The notes beneath the pieces are model-generated. The model was not told the DNA's origin and did not search any database. It worked only from the letters and a program-made list of their open reading frames with translations. Position numbers and translations under genes: made by a program. Shown one piece after another: positions 30,674 to 39,752 of a stretch of DNA of 64,000 bases (position 1 is the first letter of the stretch; every line of letters begins with the position of its first letter). This stretch comes from Clostridia bacterium UC5.1-2E3 (GTDB lineage Bacteria > Bacillota > Clostridia > Lachnospirales > Lachnospiraceae), in contig BBZO01000013.1 in NCBI GenBank assembly GCA_001304875.1, forward strand, positions 1 through 64,000, written 5' to 3'.

Positions 30674-31285
30674 ATGAAGAGACAGAACAGATGGATTTGT
30701 TTAGGACTGACAGCGCTAACCGCGGCCGCATTTCTGGCCGGCTGCGGCGCCCCGGCCAGTTCCTCCGGCGGAACTTCCGCAGGAAATACAGGCCCGGACA
30801 CAAGCACAGCTTTAGCCGGAAATACGGCTGCAGATGGCGGTGCGGGCACAGCGGCGGAAGATGCCGCCAATATGGAAAAAATCACGGAGCTGACCGTGTA
30901 TTTCGGGGACGACGGCGCGCCGTTTCCCATGCATCTGTATGACAACGATACGGCGGCGGCCATCGCGAGGTATGTGGGGCAGAGCTCCTGGAGGCTGCCG
31001 ATCTATCATTATGACGACTACGAAAACTGGGAGGTCATGCAGTATTACGATATCCCGGGCAGGTATGAGATTCCCGAAAACCCGGAGGAAGTGACTTCCG
31101 TGGAGGCGGGCAGCGTCTACTATTCGGAGCCGAACCGCATCCTCCTGTTTTTCCACGACGCGGAGATCTCCGCGGAGTACACGCCGGTGGGATATTTTGA
31201 GGCCACAGACGAGTTTGTGGAGGCGGTGGAGGAAAATCCGGTGCTGGAGGGCTGGGGCAACAAGATTGTCCGGATCAGGCAGTGA
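30674..31285 (+). CDS. lipoprotein, divergent cyclophilin-like fold
   Basis: 203 aa, intact. Lipobox LAGC at about residue 22, a low-complexity Gly/Ser/Ala/Thr linker, then a domain from about residue 75 (KITELTVYFGDDGAPFPMHLYDNDTAAAIARYVGQ... SEPNRILLFFHDAEISAEYTPVGYFE) that seems a divergent relative of the cyclophilin-like lipoproteins in this window. AAGGAG suits ATG 30674; an in-frame ATG at 30656 overlapping the LysE stop is possible. Third gene of the DUF3737-LysE unit. Its 3' end overlaps the opposing LysR gene by 11 bp. Confidence 0.65.
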   Translation: MKRQNRWICLGLTALTAAAFLAGCGAPASSSGGTSAGNTGPDTSTALAGNTAADGGAGTAAEDAANMEKITELTVYFGDDGAPFPMHLYDNDTAAAIARYVGQSSWRLPIYHYDDYENWEVMQYYDIPGRYEIPENPEEVTSVEAGSVYYSEPNRILLFFHDAEISAEYTPVGYFEATDEFVEAVEENPVLEGWGNKIVRIRQ

Positions 31286-32146
31286 GCTCCTGGAGCTTGA
31301 TCAGAAATTTCTCCGCCGGCTTGGAAAAGATCTGGTATTTTTCCAGACGATGCTCATGCCTACATTCAGGGGCGGCGAAAGCGGCTTAAAACAGAGTTCA
31401 GAATCTACCGTGTTGATAAGCCCCGCCAGGCAAGGGCATAGCCCAGCCCGTCTTTAACCATGAGAGAGCCGTTGAACAGAAGGTTGTAGGTGCGGCGCTG
31501 TGGAGCTGGCCAGGATCACGTCTAAGCCACGCAGCCAGCGGGCTGTCGTCCCTGGTGTTCCGGTTCCAGATCAGCGGTTTGTCCCACAGGTCCTCGGGGG
31601 TGATCGCATCCTTCGAGGCAAGCTCAGAGTCCCGGCGCATGAGAACCCCGTAGCTGTCCTGGAAGGGGAGTCTCAGATACTCATAGCGGGATTTGTCGAC
31701 GGGGTCAAACAGCAGGCCGAAGTCGATCAGCCCCTTATCCAGGTCGTCGGTCACGTCCGTGGTGTCGCCGCTGGCAATGTGAAAGCGGACGTCCGGGTGC
31801 TCCTGCTGGAGAAGCCGGGCCGCCTTCGTGAGGAAATGGACGCCTCCGTCTCCCCGGCTCCGATATAGACGTCCCCGGAGATGCTGCTGTCGGTAACGGC
31901 AATTTCCGTCTCGGTCTTTTTCACCAGATCCAGAATTTCCTCCGCCCGTTTCCGGAGAATCATGCCCTCATCCGTCAGCGTAATCCGCCGGGAACCACGG
32001 ATAAAAAGCTGTTTCCCCAGTTCCTCCTCCATGTCGCGCAGCTGCCTGGAGAGGGTGGGCTGGGAGAGGTGCAGGGATTCGGCGGCGCGGGAGACGTTCT
32101 GCTCGCGGGCAACCGCCAGGAAATATTGAAGTACGCGAAGTTCCAT
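31275..32146 (-). CDS. LysR-family regulator (about four frameshifts)
   Basis: About 291 aa. Intact winged HTH (MELRVLQYFLAVAREQNVSRAAESLHLSQPTLSRQLRDMEEELG), then effector domain in several frames: breaks near 31865, 31505, 31440 and 31335. Restored text includes DLDKGLIDFGLLFDPVDKSRYEYLRLP and the C-terminus WKKYQIFSKPAEKFLIKLQELTA. Divergent from the MalY-type operon, whose promoter holds the shared motif. Very similar to the LysR at 37535-38418. Confidence 0.85.
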
Positions 32147-32240
32147 GTGGATGACTCCTTTCTTTCATCAGTGGGAAACGTTTCCTGTCAGTATCATTTT
32201 ATCATTTTAATCTATGTTTGTAAAGCATAGTAATTTATTA

Positions 32241-32280
32241 TATATAAGTATTGGATATAAATTAAAGGACGCAGTACAAT
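32241..32280 (+). promoter_or_regulatory. motif-bearing promoter of the MalY-hydrolase-ADH unit (site C)
   Basis: TATATAAGTATTGGATAT (32241-32258), -35 TGGATA (32252-32257), 17 bp, TACAAT (32275-32280). Lies between the divergent LysR and the aminotransferase gene. Confidence 0.65.
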
Positions 32281-32313
32281 AAAGGAAAATCAGAAAAAGG
32301 AGAGAAAGAGGTC

Positions 32314-33499
32314 ATGCCGGAATACAATTTCGACCAGGTAATCGACAGAAGAAACAGCAATTCCTTAAAATGGGACGTGGAGGAGGGCCAGCTGCCCATG
32401 TGGGTGGCGGACATGGATTTCCAGACAGCTCCGGAAATCCGGCAGGCCATCGCCCGGCGGGCGGAGCACGGGATTTTCGGTTATTCCATCGTCCCCGGCC
32501 AGTGGTATCTGGCGTACCAGGCTGGTGGGAAAAACGCCATCATTTTCACATGGAAAAGCACTGGCTGATGTTCGTGACGGGCGTGGTTCCGGCCATCTCC
32601 AGCGCCGTGAGAAAGCTGACGACGCCGGGGGAAAACGTGCTGATACAGACGCCGGTCTATAATATCTTTTTTAATTCCATTGTCAATAACGGCCGGAACG
32701 TGCTGGAAAGCCCCTTAAAATACAGGGACGGCGCCTACGAAATTGATTTTGGCGATCTGGAAGAGAAACTGGCGGATCCGCAGACTACCATGATGATTCT
32801 CTGCAACCCGCAGAATCCAGTAGGTAAGATCTGGGACAGAGAAACGTTGGCAAGGATCGGGGCGCTGTGCCGGAAACACCACGTGATCGTCCTGTCGGAC
32901 GAGATCCACTGCGATCTGACCGCGCCGGGAAGAGAATACATCCCGTTCGCCTCGGTTTCGGAGGACTGCCGGGAGAACAGCGTGACCTGCCTGGCTCCGA
33001 CCAAGGCGTTTAACCTGGCGGGGCTCCAGACGGCGGCGATTATGGTTCCCAATGAGGCGCTGCGCAATAAGATGCACCGCGCCATCAACACCGACGAGGT
33101 GGCGGAGCCCAACGCATTTGCGGTGGAGGCGGCGGTCGCGGCGTTCACGAAAGGAGAGGCGTGGCTGGATGCGCTGCGGGCCTACATCGAGGAAAACCGC
33201 CGGCTGGCAAAGCGCTGGCTGGCGGAGCGGATCCCGAAGCTCTGGCCGGTGGATGGGGAGGCGACCTATCTGCTCTGGCTGGGACTGCCGGGAGGGTTCT
33301 GGGGGACGCGACGGAGCTTGCCGGATATCTGCGGAAAACCACCGGGCTGTATGTGTCGGAGGGCGCACAGTACGGGAGATGCGGCGCGGCGTTCCTGCGC
33401 CTCAATATCGCCTGCCCCAGAGAGACGCTGGAGGACGGGCTGCGGCGGCTGGAAACCGGGGTGCCGATGTATGAGGAGTGGGCGGTAAGCCATTGTTAA
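32314..33499 (+). CDS. MalY/PatB-type aminotransferase or C-S lyase (two frameshifts)
   Basis: About 396 aa, fold-type I PLP enzyme. FDQVIDRRNSNSLKWD and LPMWVADMDFQTAPEI are the MalY/PatB start; NPQNPVGKIW, LSDEIHCDL and PTKAFNLAGLQTA follow, the Lys of PTKAFNL being the PLP anchor. Breaks near 32520 (YQAWWEKRHHF) and 33292. PatB-like members cleave cystathionine or cysteine conjugates, so it could release thiols from conjugated electrophiles. First gene of the LysR-facing operon that continues with hydrolase, small protein, dehydrogenase, SDR and lipoprotein. Confidence 0.88.
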
Positions 33500-33535
33500 A
33501 AAAGATCGGGTCATCTCAGAAGGAGGAACAGTGAA

Positions 33536-34707
33536 ATGAAACGAAACAGACATATTTTGGGCGGGATGCTGATTCTGGCCATGCTGGTCAGTGCCGGTTG
33601 TTCGACGCAGGGAGGAGGCGGGACTGCATCCGTCGCTGAAACGACAGCGGAAACGCAGGAAACCATGCAGAGTGCAGGAGAAGGAAGCGAAATGATGGAA
33701 AATACAGTACAAAATATCGAAGCCACAGAAAATCCGAATCTTGCGGTGCGGGTAGCGCCGGAGGAGGAGCATTATATTTTTGAACTCAGCGACCAGGTGA
33801 CAAGAACCCATGTCTATTATCAGAACCGCTTTGGAATTGAGCTGGCGGGTGATCTGTACGTGGCAAAGGATGCAGACCTGGAGACGCAGCATCCGGCGCT
33901 GGTAATCGGGCCTCCCTTCGGCGGAGTGAAGGAGCAGGGACCTGGCGTCTATGCCAACGAGCTGGCGCAGCGGGGGTTTGTTGTGCTCACCTTTGACCCG
34001 TCCTATCATGGATACAGCGGCGGTCAGCCGCGGATGGTGGGCTCCACGGATATCTATGCGGAGGATTTCAGCGCCGGCGTGGATTATCTGGCAGTCTGGA
34101 CTATGTGAACCGGGAGCAGATCGGCGCCATTGGCATATGCGGCAGCGGAGGCTTTGCACTCTCGGCGGCAGCCATGGATTCCAGAATCAAAGCCATCGCC
34201 ACCAGCGTGATGTACGATATCAGCAGTATCGGAAACAGTACCACCGGGGAGGAGCGGCAGGCGACCTTGGAGGGGCTGAGCCAGCAGCGCTGGGCAGATT
34301 TTGAGAACGGGGAGCCGGCGTTCCAGACCTCCTATCCGGATGCTCCGACGGAGGAAATTCCAGAAGGGCTGGATCCGGTGACGGAGGAATTTTACAGCTT
34401 TTATGGCACGGAGAGGGGATGGCATCCCAATGCACTGGGAAATGTGACCACGACCTCCATGCTGTCTCTGATGAATTTCCCGTCCCTGGCCCATATCAGC
34501 GAGATTGCGCCCCGTCCCATTCTGTTTATCGTGGGGGAAAATGCGCATTCCGTGGGATTCAGCGAGACGGCGTATGCCAATGCGGCAGAGCCAAAGGAGC
34601 TGTATGTGGTTCCGCAGGCAAACCACGTGGATCTGTATGATCAGGTGGATAAGATTCCGTTTGACAAGCTGGAAACCTTTTTCGGGGAAGCGTTCGGGCT
34701 GGAGTAG
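33536..34707 (+). CDS. alpha/beta-hydrolase lipoprotein (one frameshift)
   Basis: About 390 aa. Lipobox VSAGC (about residue 22), linker rich in Thr/Glu, then a YcjY-like alpha/beta hydrolase: GPPFGGVKEQGPGVYANELAQRGFVVLTFDPSYHGYSGG, the nucleophile elbow IGICGSGGFALSAAAMD, and late NHVDLYD providing the histidine. The elbow reads C-G-S-G-G rather than GxSxG. One base is missing near 34092. A cytoplasmic paralogue without lipoprotein leader is at 38812-39752. Probable acyl-ester or dienelactone-like hydrolase; substrate unknown. Confidence 0.8.
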
Positions 34708-34746
34708 TCCGCGCAGCTTGCAGAAGCGGACTGGTAAGGGGGAAAA

Positions 34747-34989
34747 ATGAGACAGAAGCCGATGGCGGCCGCTCCGGTTTCCCTGGTGCAGAACTTAGAA
34801 GATGCCGGCTGCGGGCCGGAGCTTGTGAAAGAGTTTCTTGCACTGAAGGAGACCGGGGATGTAAACGGCCAGATGAGATTATTAAGAATCCACAGGCAGT
34901 GCCTGCTGGATGAAGTGCACACAGGCGAAAAGCGGATCGATTGCCTGGATTATCTGGTATATCAGATGGAAAAAGAGAACGCTGTGTGA
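34747..34989 (+). CDS. small CLDYL-motif protein (MerR C-terminal-like)
   Basis: 80 aa, intact, ATG after AAGGGGG. Helical, with LEDAGC, a central CLLDEVHTGEKRIDCLDYLVYQMEKEN. The last segment resembles C-terminal coiled-coil ends of MerR-family regulators, but the DNA-binding HTH is absent. A paralogue at 38555-38790 shares LLDAGC and the IDCLDYLVYQ block; each lies beside one of the two paralogous alpha/beta hydrolases. Three cysteines could serve redox or metal sensing. Function unknown. Confidence 0.75.
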   Translation: MRQKPMAAAPVSLVQNLEDAGCGPELVKEFLALKETGDVNGQMRLLRIHRQCLLDEVHTGEKRIDCLDYLVYQMEKENAV

Positions 34990-35006
34990 AGAAGGAGGAC
35001 AACCAG

Positions 35007-36175
35007 ATGTTAGGAAATTTTGAATATGCAAATCCCACAAGATTATATTTCGGGGAGGATTCCCTGGGCTATCTGAATGTGGAGCTGCCGAAGTTCGGGC
35101 AGACAATCATGCTGACCTATGGCGGCGGTTCCATTAAGAAAAATGGGATCTATGATCAGGTTGTGGAGATTCTGAGAGCGAACGGCAAGACAGTGGTGGA
35201 AGATCCCGGCGTGATGCCGAATCCCACAGTTGAGAAGCTGTATGAGGGATGCCGGATTGCGAGAGAGAACCAGGTGGATCTGATTCTGGCTGTGGGCGGC
35301 GGTTCGGTCTGCGATTATGCGAAGGCCGTCTCTGTTTCCGCGTACTGCGAGGAGGACCCGTGGGAGAAATATTATCTCCGCATGGAGGATGTGGACAATC
35401 CGGTCATTCCCGTGGGCTGTGTTCTGACGATGGTGGGAACCGGTTCTGAGATGAACGGCGGCGCTGTAATAACCAATCATGAAAGCAGGCTGAAAATCGG
35501 CCATGTATTTGGGGACAACGTATTCCCGAAGTTTTCGATCCTGAATCCAGTATTTACCTATACGCTGCCGGAGTATCAGATGGTTGCGGGCATCTATGAT
35601 ATTTTCAACCACATCTGTGAGCAGTATTTTTCCGGGGAAGACGACAATACCAGCGATTATATCAGCGAGGGGCTGATGCGCTCTCTGATCCGCGCCAGCC
35701 GCATCGCAATTCAGAATCCTGCGGATTATGAGGCCAGGAGCAATATCATGTGGACGGCGACCTGGGCGTTAAATACGCTGATTGCCAAAGGGAAGACGAC
35801 GGACTGGATGGTACACATGATCGGACAGTCCGTGGGAGCCTATACGGATGCCACCCACGGCATGACCCTGGCGGCGGTGTCCATGGCCTATTACCGTCAT
35901 ATCATGCCCTGCGGCCTGGCGAAATTTCGCCGTTTTGCCGTGAATGTCTGGGATGTCAGTCCGGAAGGAAAGAGCGACGAGACGATCGCAGCGGAAGGCC
36001 TTGGCCGGATGGAGGCTTATATGAAGGAACTGGGGCTGGTGATGAATCTGAGAGACCTGGGCGTGACAGAGGATATGCTGGAGGGCATCGCGGACGGCGT
36101 TCTGCCATGAACGGGGGCTATAAGGTGCTGACGAGGGAGGAAATCTCCGCTGTCTTACGAGAGAGCATGAAATAA
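35007..36175 (+). CDS. iron-containing alcohol dehydrogenase, YqhD/BdhA type (frameshift near 3' end)
   Basis: About 389 aa. MLGNFEYANPTRLYFGEDSL is the NADPH-dependent butanol dehydrogenase-like start; AVGGGSVCDYAKAVS is the GGGS nucleotide motif; metal ligands are supplied by the D/H residues around IYDIFNHICEQYF and DATHGMTLAAVSMAYY. The frame breaks near 36107; restoring it replaces an early stop with MNGGYKVLTREEISAVLRESMK, the normal C-terminus. Reduces aldehydes, including reactive short-chain ones, using NADPH. AAGGAGG lies 8 bp before ATG 35007. Confidence 0.92.
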
Positions 36176-36194
36176 GAGAAAAGAGGTATTTGAG

Positions 36195-36965
36195 ATGGAA
36201 AGACAGATGCTGAAAGACAAAGTCGCTATTATCACAGGCGCCAGCTACGGCATGGGCCAGACCATGGCGGAGCTGTTCGCGGAGGAAGGCGCCGCGGTGG
36301 TCATCACTGCGCGGGGAAAGGAAAAGCTGGATGCAGTGGTGCAGGGAATCCGCCAAAAAGGCGGAAAGGCGGTCGGCGTTGTGGCCGACGTGTGCTCCAC
36401 AGAGGATACCCGTCGGGTATTTGAAACGGCGGTAAAGGAATTTGGCGATGTGGACATTCTCATCAATAATGCCGGCATCGGCGAGCAGAAAATGATCGAT
36501 GAGACGGATGACGAGTGGATGAGATTCGTCATGGACACGAACCTGGGCGGGCCGATGCGGTATATCCGCGAGGCTTTAAAAATCTTTCTGCCGAAAAATG
36601 ACGGCGTGATCATCAACATTTCCTCGGTCAACGGGGAGCGCCCGTTCTGCGGAGCCACCTACACCTCCACGAAGGGAGCGCTAAACACGCTGACGAAGAA
36701 CGTGGCGATGCGTTTGATCGACACCAATATCCGCTGCAATGCGGTGGCGCCCGGCTCCACCATAACGCCGGCGCACCTGGCCAATAAAGCCGGTGAACAG
36801 CCGGGCGGGGCGAAGATGCACCAGTACAGCGGGCACTTTGTCTATTTCCCCGGCCCGGAATGCGATCCCATGGACCAGGCCTATGCCTGCCTGTATCTGG
36901 CCAGCAAGATGGGGTGTCACGTGAAGGGGCAGGTCATCCAGGTGTGCAACGGGGCGTTTCTGTAA
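36195..36965 (+). CDS. short-chain dehydrogenase/reductase
   Basis: 256 aa, intact. Cofactor motif TGASYGMG, NNAG at about residue 90, catalytic ISS, YTSTK (Tyr and Lys) and NAVAPGSTITPAH. Classical SDR of unknown substrate. The C-terminus (GHFVYFPGPECDPMDQAYACLYLASKMGCHVKGQVIQVCNGAF) is normal. Fifth gene of the motif-C operon, 19 bp after the dehydrogenase. Confidence 0.92.
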   Translation: MERQMLKDKVAIITGASYGMGQTMAELFAEEGAAVVITARGKEKLDAVVQGIRQKGGKAVGVVADVCSTEDTRRVFETAVKEFGDVDILINNAGIGEQKMIDETDDEWMRFVMDTNLGGPMRYIREALKIFLPKNDGVIINISSVNGERPFCGATYTSTKGALNTLTKNVAMRLIDTNIRCNAVAPGSTITPAHLANKAGEQPGGAKMHQYSGHFVYFPGPECDPMDQAYACLYLASKMGCHVKGQVIQVCNGAFL

Positions 36966-36998
36966 ATCGTCCCATTATACAGAAAAGAGGTAAATCGG

Positions 36999-37528
36999 AT
37001 GAAAAAAAGACGTTCAGTTTTAATGACTGTTTTCCTTCTGTTTGCCCTGCTGCTGATCGCGTGCGGAAGCCGTCAGCAGGCGTTTGCGGAAACCGCGCAG
37101 ACGGTCGTTTCCCCAGAAGAGAAACCGGCGCAGCCGGAGGAAGTGGAAACCGGAGAGGAGGACGAACCTGTGAAGATGGAGGTAACGGTGGGTGAGACCG
37201 GGTTTACAGCGACGCTGGCGGACAATGAAGCAGTGGACGCCTGGTGGAAATGATGGAGAGCGGTCCGGTCGTGCTCCAGATGCGGGATTACGCCGGCTTT
37301 GAAAAGGTGGGGCCGCTGGGAAAAAGCCTTCCCGCCAGCAACCGCCAGATGACAACACAGGCCGGAGACATTGTTCTGTACCAGGGCGATCAGATCGTGA
37401 TGTTTTACGGCACAAACTCCTGGAGCTATACGAGGATCGGGCACATTGACGATCTGACCGGCTGGGAGGACGCACTGGGAGACGGGGATGTGACTGTGAC
37501 ATTTTCCATGGACAATCAGGCAGGATAA
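36999..37528 (+). CDS. cyclophilin-like lipoprotein (one frameshift)
   Basis: About 176 aa. Lipobox LLIAC (residue about 22), Glu/Pro linker, then a textbook Cyclophil_like (PF18050) domain: MEVTVGETGFTATLADNEAVDAL, then VEMMESGPVVLQMRDYAGFEKVGPLGKSLPASNRQMTTQAGDIVLYQGDQIVMFYGTNSWSYTRIGHI. One base is missing near 37238. Ends the operon; the opposing LysR begins 7 bp on. Confidence 0.88.
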
Positions 37529-37534
37529 CCTGCT

Positions 37535-38418
37535 CTAGAGAGGCCGGTGAAATGCTTCCTCCAGCCGCTTCACCAGAAGCTCCGCAATCGGCGTGAACAC
37601 CTGGTATTTCTTCCAGATCACATACATTTTATTTTCCAGCACCGGCGACAGCGGGCGGAAACAGAGACTGCTCTCCGGGCTGGTGTCGGCCAGGCGGGCG
37701 AAGGTGAGCATACATCCGAGCCCCTCCTTCACGAACACGGATCCATTGTAAAACAGGTTCACGGTCCCCGTAAACCGGAGCGTGTCTGCCTTCTGCCCGC
37801 ACCAGCGGGGAATGTCTGCCTTCATGGACTGCTCTGAGCAGATGAGGTCGATGCCGGCCAGGTCGTCGCAGGTGATGGACTCGAGGGCCGCCAGCGGGTG
37901 GTCCCGACGCATGAGAACACCCCAGGTATCCACGCCGGGGATTTCGATGTAGTTGTAGTGGGAGAGGGACGGCGGCTCCACGATGAACGCGAAGTCCAGA
38001 AGGCCCCGGTCCAGCCGCTCCGTCACCTGCTCCGTGCCGCCGCTGTAGAGGTGGTAGCGGAGCCTCGGATAGTCTTCCCTGACGCCCGGATCACCTGTGC
38101 CAGATGGCTGACCAGGTGGGATTCCGCGCAGCCGATGCGCACGTCTCCGCCGGTGATATCTCCCAGCGCTTTGAACTCGTCTGTGGTTTTCTCCACCATT
38201 TCCAGGATTTCCTCCGCCCGTTTCCGGAGAAGCATCCCCTCGTCGGTCAGCTTAATGCTGTAGTTGCTGCGCACGAACAGCTTTTTTCCCAGCTCTTGTT
38301 CCAGATCCTTGAGCTGTTTCGACAGCGATGGCTGCGAGATGTGCAGCGCCGCCGCGGCCCGGGTGACGCTTCCCTCCCTGGCGGTCTCAAGAAAATATTT
38401 CAGCACGCGAATTTCCAT
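37535..38418 (-). CDS. LysR-family regulator (one frameshift)
   Basis: About 294 aa. HTH in MEIRVLKYFLETAREGSVTRAAAALHISQPSLSKQLKDLEQELG; effector domain continues after a lost base near 38092 (VREDYPRLRYHLYSGGTEQVTERLDRGLLDFAFIVEPPS). Sister of the LysR at 31275-32146. Divergent from the small protein-hydrolase-AKR unit carrying promoter site D, which it presumably controls. Confidence 0.87.
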
Positions 38419-38494
38419 CGGTCTTACCCCCTGTCATCTGATTTTCCCCATTATACACCGTATAGATATTCATTACAAGAATAACTAATTATAG

Positions 38495-38534
38495 AAACTA
38501 AATATTTGATATTATTGTGCACCTCCCCTATAAT
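38495..38534 (+). promoter_or_regulatory. motif-bearing promoter of the hydrolase-AKR unit (site D)
   Basis: AAACTAAATATTTGATAT (38495-38512), -35 TTGATA (38506-38511), 17 bp, TATAAT (38529-38534). The least conserved upstream half of the five, but the -35/-10 part is exact. Confidence 0.6.
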
Positions 38535-38554
38535 GATTGCAGGAGGAAAACGAA

Positions 38555-38790
38555 ATGGCGGAGGCATCCAACAAACAGGAATGTTTAAGGCAGAACCTGC
38601 TGGACGCTGGCTGCGACCGGGCGACGCTGGAACCTGCATTGCGCTGGCCGGGGAGTGCCGGACGGCCGAGCTGCTGCGGCTTCTGGGCACGCAGAAGCGG
38701 GCGCTTTTAAAGACCGTGCACGAGAGTCAGAAATGCATCGACTGTCTGGATTATCTGGTCTACCAGATCGAGCGGGGAAATATGATCTAA
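38555..38790 (+). CDS. small CLDYL-motif protein, second copy (frameshifted)
   Basis: About 78 aa. ATG 38555 behind AGGAGG reads MAEASNKQECLRQNLLDAGCDRATLE; a base is missing near 38633, then ACIALAGECRTAELLRLLGTQKRALL and SQKCIDCLDYLVYQIERGN. Paralogue of 34747-34989. It lies immediately before the second alpha/beta hydrolase, whereas the first copy lies immediately after the first hydrolase. Confidence 0.75.
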
Positions 38791-38811
38791 AATGAAATGG
38801 AGGAATGTAAA

Positions 38812-39752
38812 ATGGCAGGATATATCTGTAATTTAAGTGAGAATGTGACGAGGGAGCACGTGCGTTACCAGAACCGCTACGGTCTGGCCATCGCCGGCGA
38901 CCTCTATACGGCGAAGGGGATGAACCGGGAGGAGAAGCACCCGGCCCTCATCGTGGGCGCGCCCTACGGCGGCGTCAAGGAGCAGGGCCCCTCGGTCTAC
39001 GCCAATGAGCTGGCGAAACGTGGCTTCGTGGTGCTGACCTTCGACCCGTGCTACATGGGAGAGTCCGGCGGCGAGCCGAGACATGTGTCCTCGCCGGATC
39101 TGTTTACGGAGAATTTCAGCGCCGGGGTGGATTTCCTGGGGCTTCAGACATTCGTGGACCGGGAGAAAATCGGCGCCATCGGCATCTGCGGTTCCGGCGG
39201 TTTTGCCCTCTCCGCGGCAGCCATGGATGTGCGGATCAGGCCGTTGCCACTGCGTCCATGTACGATATGACTGTGGCGGCCAGACTGGGACTTGAGACGA
39301 AGGAGGATGTGTTAAGGGCAAAGAAGGCTCTCTGCGAGCAGCGGTGGAAGGATGCCGAAAATGGCCTCCCGCAGTATGTGCCCTACTTCCCGGAGGAGCC
39401 GCTGGACGAGGTTCCAGCTGAGCTGGAGGAGCCGACGGCCGAGTGGTTCCGCTTCTACGCGGTGCGCCGGGGCTTTCATCCCAACGCCCGCGGCGGTTTT
39501 ACCACCACCAGCGATCTGGCCTTTATGAATTACAATCTCCTGGATCACATCGACGAGATTTCGCCGAGACCCATTTTGTTCGTCATGGGCGACCGGGCCC
39601 ATTCCCGGTTTTTCAGCGACGCCTACGCGGCGGCGCAGGAGCCGAAGGAGATTTACAACGTGAAGGACGCGGAGCACATCGACCTCTACGACCGTGTGGA
39701 CCGCATTCCGTTTGACAAGCTGGAGCGCTTTTTTAAGGAGAATTTAAAGTGA
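38812..39752 (+). CDS. alpha/beta hydrolase, cytoplasmic paralogue (one frameshift)
   Basis: About 313 aa. Clear paralogue of the lipoprotein hydrolase at 33536-34707 (RYGLAIAGDLYTAKGM, GAPYGGVKEQGPSVYANELAKRGFVVLTFDPCYMGESGG, IGICGSGGFALSAAAMD, SMYDM, HIDLYD) but with no signal sequence. One A is missing near 39239 (RIKAVATASMYDM). GGAGG is 8 bp upstream of ATG 38812. The elbow again reads CGSGG. The stop overlaps the next gene's GTG. Confidence 0.85.
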
